In this document: piece after piece, positions 61,334-64,000 of the stretch | Layout: each line of letters begins with the position of its first letter | How positions within the stretch are numbered: position 1 is the first letter of the stretch | NCBI GenBank assembly: GCA_016874735.1 | Contig: VGTI01000002.1 | Location: 178,733-242,732, forward strand | Length of the DNA stretch: 64,000 nucleotides | Reading direction: 5' to 3' | Origin: Deltaproteobacteria bacterium | GTDB lineage: Bacteria; Bdellovibrionota_B; Oligoflexia; Oligoflexales; CAIYRB01 | Notes under the pieces: model-generated | The model's input: only the letters and a program-made list of their open reading frames with translations | What the model was told of the DNA's origin: nothing | The model's database searches: none | Program-made: the position numbers and the translations under genes

Positions 61334-62628
61334 CGTTGTTACTAGCGCTTTACTCTTTGGCGTTTAGCATTTTGCGCCCAATCACTAAAATCTTGGCTTT
61401 TTTCTCTCCAAAAATAGCCGGGCAAATCAAAGGCCGTCCCGACGTTTCCCGTATAGCTCGAGATCTCGCTATGACCCGCGCGCAGTATCGCGACTGTGCC
61501 GTGTTCTTTTGTAGTTCTGCGGGGGAATTTGAGCAGGCACTCCCAATCATTTCCCGCCTTCAGGCAAGTAAAGACACCTATGTACAGGTTATCTTCTTTT
61601 CTCAGTCAGGGCTCGATTACGTCAAAGCACGCGGGGAGAGCATCCCTTGTATGCTAATGCCGCTCTCGGACTCTATCTGGCAATGGGGTTGGCTTTTTTC
61701 AGCACTGTTGCCAACGCTTACATGTGTCATCCGCCACGAATTATGGCCCGGCTTCCTGTCTATCGCACGCCGTTTCGGTCGCCTCTATCTAGTTGATGCA
61801 AGCCTCAGCCAGGGAGAAAAAAACTCCCTACTTTGGGGACTCGTCAGGCGCAGACTCCTCCAAGAGTTCGATCACATCTTTGCCGTCAGTAAATCCGACT
61901 ATGACTACTTCACAGTGACGTGTGGACTGCCCAAAAGCATGATCACCGTTACGTCAGACACCAAATATGACCGAGTTGTGGAGCGTGCTCGCGCCCGCCC
62001 TGACTTGGTGGCGAACCTGCGTGATACATTACAGCATTTGACACCTCAAGGGACACAGCATCGACTGATTCTTGGCAGTGCCTACATCGACGAAATAGAG
62101 CTACTTATCAGCGCGATCAGTGCTCGCAAAGAGCTTCTAAGCAGTTGGCAGGTCATAATCGTGCCTCATCAACTCACGATTAGTAACATCGACATGATTA
62201 GCACCAAGATCGAAAATCAGGGATTTCGTCCAGTCAGATATGGCTCCATGGACCGATTAACCCAACCAACCAATTTCATTATAGTGGACAAAATGGGGAT
62301 GCTAGCGGAGATTTATGGTACCGCGGACGCAGCGCTTATTGGGGGGGCATTGCATCACCAGGTGCATAACGTACTAGAGCCCGCTAGTCACGGCCTTGCC
62401 ATTGCATTTGGCCCATTCTATAAGAACAGTCAGGAAGCGATCCATTTAGTAGATGCTAAGCTAGCGACCGTAGTCAAAACCGGCCGTGAGTTCAGTGATT
62501 GGTGGCAAAACCTCGAGCAAAATGGCAAGCTCCGCCGTCAGATTATGCTTGATGCAACTCATAAGCTCACCGGTGCGGCAGATTTAATTATTGCCACATG
62601 GCGCCAGCAGATGATGGATAGGTCATGA
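61330..62628 (+). CDS. waaA: 3-deoxy-D-manno-octulosonic acid (Kdo) transferase
   Basis: A 432-residue GT30 enzyme that adds Kdo to the lipid A precursor at the inner membrane. An N-terminal membrane-associated helix leads to CSSAGEFEQALPII with the catalytic glutamate, and RHELWPGFLSIARRFG. The GGALHHQVHNVLEPASHGLAIAFG region (in parts) holds the donor-site HNxLEP motif. ATGA overlaps on both sides join it to the GT9 gene and to the RNase gene. Confidence 0.94.
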   Translation: MTLLLALYSLAFSILRPITKILAFFSPKIAGQIKGRPDVSRIARDLAMTRAQYRDCAVFFCSSAGEFEQALPIISRLQASKDTYVQVIFFSQSGLDYVKARGESIPCMLMPLSDSIWQWGWLFSALLPTLTCVIRHELWPGFLSIARRFGRLYLVDASLSQGEKNSLLWGLVRRRLLQEFDHIFAVSKSDYDYFTVTCGLPKSMITVTSDTKYDRVVERARARPDLVANLRDTLQHLTPQGTQHRLILGSAYIDEIELLISAISARKELLSSWQVIIVPHQLTISNIDMISTKIENQGFRPVRYGSMDRLTQPTNFIIVDKMGMLAEIYGTADAALIGGALHHQVHNVLEPASHGLAIAFGPFYKNSQEAIHLVDAKLATVVKTGREFSDWWQNLEQNGKLRRQIMLDATHKLTGAADLIIATWRQQMMDRS

Positions 62629-64000
62629 CAGACCGACAATTAATTATAAATGCTAATAGCTCCGAAACTCGTATTGCTCTTCTTGAAAAAGACCGCATTG
62701 CTGAGATCTTCATCGAGCGTCGACGCGAAAGAGGCATAGTAGGCAACATATACCTCGGGACGGTGATGCGAGTACTGCCTGGGATGCAAGCGGCATTTGT
62801 CGACATAGGCACCGAACGCACGGCCTTCCTCTATGGCGGTGATGTCTTGGACCCCGAAATGCTCTCTGAGCAACGTCTGGATATAGTCCCGCAGGGGCTT
62901 GAGGACCTTAATCCCGATGAACTACGCGAACGCACCAATCGCCAACGCAAGCCTATTGAGAAACTACTCCGCGAGGGTCAGCAAGTTCTGGTGCAGGTTG
63001 CCAAGGAACCGCTGGGGACCAAAGGCGCTCGCGTCACTATGTTCCTATCTCTACCGGGGAGATTCCTGGTCATTATGCCAGACTTTACACATATTGGGAT
63101 CTCCAGACGGATTGAGGATGTCGACCTAAGACAGCGACTCACAGACCTTGTAAAAGCATTTAAACCAGATGACATTGGCGTGATCGTCAGAACTGCCGCC
63201 GCAAATATCGACACTTCACATCTAGAGAAAGATCTTAAGTTTCTCTTAAAAACATGGCGACAAGTCGATAGCAAAAAACGCCGTTTAGATGCGCCAGCCT
63301 TGCTCTATCAAGACCTAGATATAGCCCTAAAGACCACGCGCGATTTATACGCTGATGATATCGACCGCATAGTAGTTGATGATCCACTTGCTTACGAAGA
63401 GCTCAAGAAATTTTTAACAGCAACCATACCTGGTGCAGCCAAAAGGCTAGAACTATACACGGACGAAAAACCAATTTTTGATGTCTACGGTATCGAGCTG
63501 GATATCAGTCGAGCACTTAGCTCAAAAATAGATCTGCCTTCGGGTGGGTACCTAGTTATTGATCAAACAGAAGCATTGACCGCATTCGACATAAATACCG
63601 GTAAATATGTTGGCAAAGGTAACGCGCACGAGACTATTCTCAAAACAAATCTCGAGGCCGTCAAAAAAATAGTTTCCCAATTACGCATCAGGAATATCGG
63701 CGGCATCATTGTCATCGACTTTATTGACATGGAGCGCCCTGAGGATCGCGAGACAGTTTATAACGCTCTTCAAGATGAACTCAAAAGCGACAAAGCACGA
63801 ACCAACGTCCTTAGGATTAGCGAGCTAGGCTTGGTTCAGATGACTCGTAAACGGACTGCCGAATCACTTGAACGCCGTTTGATGACTCCATGCGGACACT
63901 GCCAGGGACGTGGGCATGTACGCAGTGTATCCACGGAAACTTTTGACCTTATTCGTGAAATCCGCCGATGCGCCGTGATGACTGGACAAAAATCACTTAC
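62625..64000 (+). CDS. rng: Ribonuclease G/E (C-terminus beyond the window)
   Basis: At least 458 residues, open to the right edge. Seen are the S1 RNA-binding domain (GNIYLGTVMRVLPGMQAAFVDI) with an insert at about 75-115, and the catalytic aspartates in VIDQTEALTAFDINTG and IIVIDFIDM. The zinc-link TPCGHCQGRGHV, where dimers join, is also present. RNase G/E enzymes process rRNA and start mRNA decay. Whether it carries an RNase E-type scaffold tail cannot be seen, so G versus E is open. The start overlaps waaA by ATGA. Confidence 0.93.
   Translation, partial: MTDRQLIINANSSETRIALLEKDRIAEIFIERRRERGIVGNIYLGTVMRVLPGMQAAFVDIGTERTAFLYGGDVLDPEMLSEQRLDIVPQGLEDLNPDELRERTNRQRKPIEKLLREGQQVLVQVAKEPLGTKGARVTMFLSLPGRFLVIMPDFTHIGISRRIEDVDLRQRLTDLVKAFKPDDIGVIVRTAAANIDTSHLEKDLKFLLKTWRQVDSKKRRLDAPALLYQDLDIALKTTRDLYADDIDRIVVDDPLAYEELKKFLTATIPGAAKRLELYTDEKPIFDVYGIELDISRALSSKIDLPSGGYLVIDQTEALTAFDINTGKYVGKGNAHETILKTNLEAVKKIVSQLRIRNIGGIIVIDFIDMERPEDRETVYNALQDELKSDKARTNVLRISELGLVQMTRKRTAESLERRLMTPCGHCQGRGHVRSVSTETFDLIREIRRCAVMTGQKSL

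Overview
The window comes from a motile Gram-negative bacterium. It carries LPS-core genes (a GT9 heptosyltransferase and WaaA), diaminopimelate synthesis genes (dapD, dapF), many lipobox proteins and a flagellar block (flbD, motA, motB, a chemoreceptor). The mix of PrkA/YeaH/SpoVR, a FlbD-MotA-MotB order, many orphan lipoproteins and secreted serine proteases fits a deep-branching proteobacterium of the Bdellovibrionota/Oligoflexia or deltaproteobacterial kind. That placement is inference. I see no transposase, phage gene, CRISPR array or rRNA. There is one tRNA, and no gene-free stretch exceeds about 220 bases.

Layout. 1-6351 (+): Fe-S assembly operon sufB(partial)-sufC-sufD-sufS-sufU, two Nfu-type carriers, an Rrf2 regulator and an orphan nuoB. 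6363-12100: hemH and apaG (-), a methyltransferase (+), then dapD, tdk, a PilZ protein and an ABC1/UbiB-type kinase (-). 12212-24442: an envelope region with three orphan lipoproteins, an FtsX-type permease pair plus LolA-like protein that lacks an ATPase gene, a divergent outer-membrane protein, tRNA-Leu(CAG), a HAD phosphatase, an EcsC protein, a YeiH-type transporter and a chemoreceptor. 24550-28617 (-): flbD-motA-motB plus a large TPR protein. 28700-36358 (+): prfB with its programmed +1 frameshift, then prkA-yeaH-spoVR coupled to a predicted outer-membrane protein. 36463-39613: two secreted serine proteases of different clans and an LpxH-like phosphatase. 39757-45057 (+): acpP, rpiB, glyA, nrdR, ribE, ribBX, ribH, nusB. 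45090-50359 (+): an unknown protein, a dienoyl-CoA-reductase-like SDR, a two-component system, dapF, an acyltransferase and a small cytochrome c. 50346-59899 (-): eight tightly packed genes, most encoding uncharacterised envelope lipoproteins. 60116-64000 (+): GT9, waaA and the start of an RNase G/E gene.

Two observations stand out. First, the three orphan lipoprotein genes at 12212-13774, 18632-19558 and 21500-22075 each have a sequence upstream that closely matches a flagellar sigma-28 (FliA) promoter (TAAAGTTT, 11-12 bases, then a CCGATA core). They lie near the chemoreceptor and the motor genes, so they may be unrecognised members of the motility regulon. Second, the operon at 50346-59899 looks like an undescribed envelope complex: a membrane anchor, an SH3-like lipoprotein, a small lipoprotein, a 968-residue multidomain PEGA lipoprotein, a TolB-like propeller lipoprotein, a solute-binding protein and a pseudo-receiver/PilZ protein. 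One domain of its largest member recurs in the outer-membrane protein coupled to spoVR.
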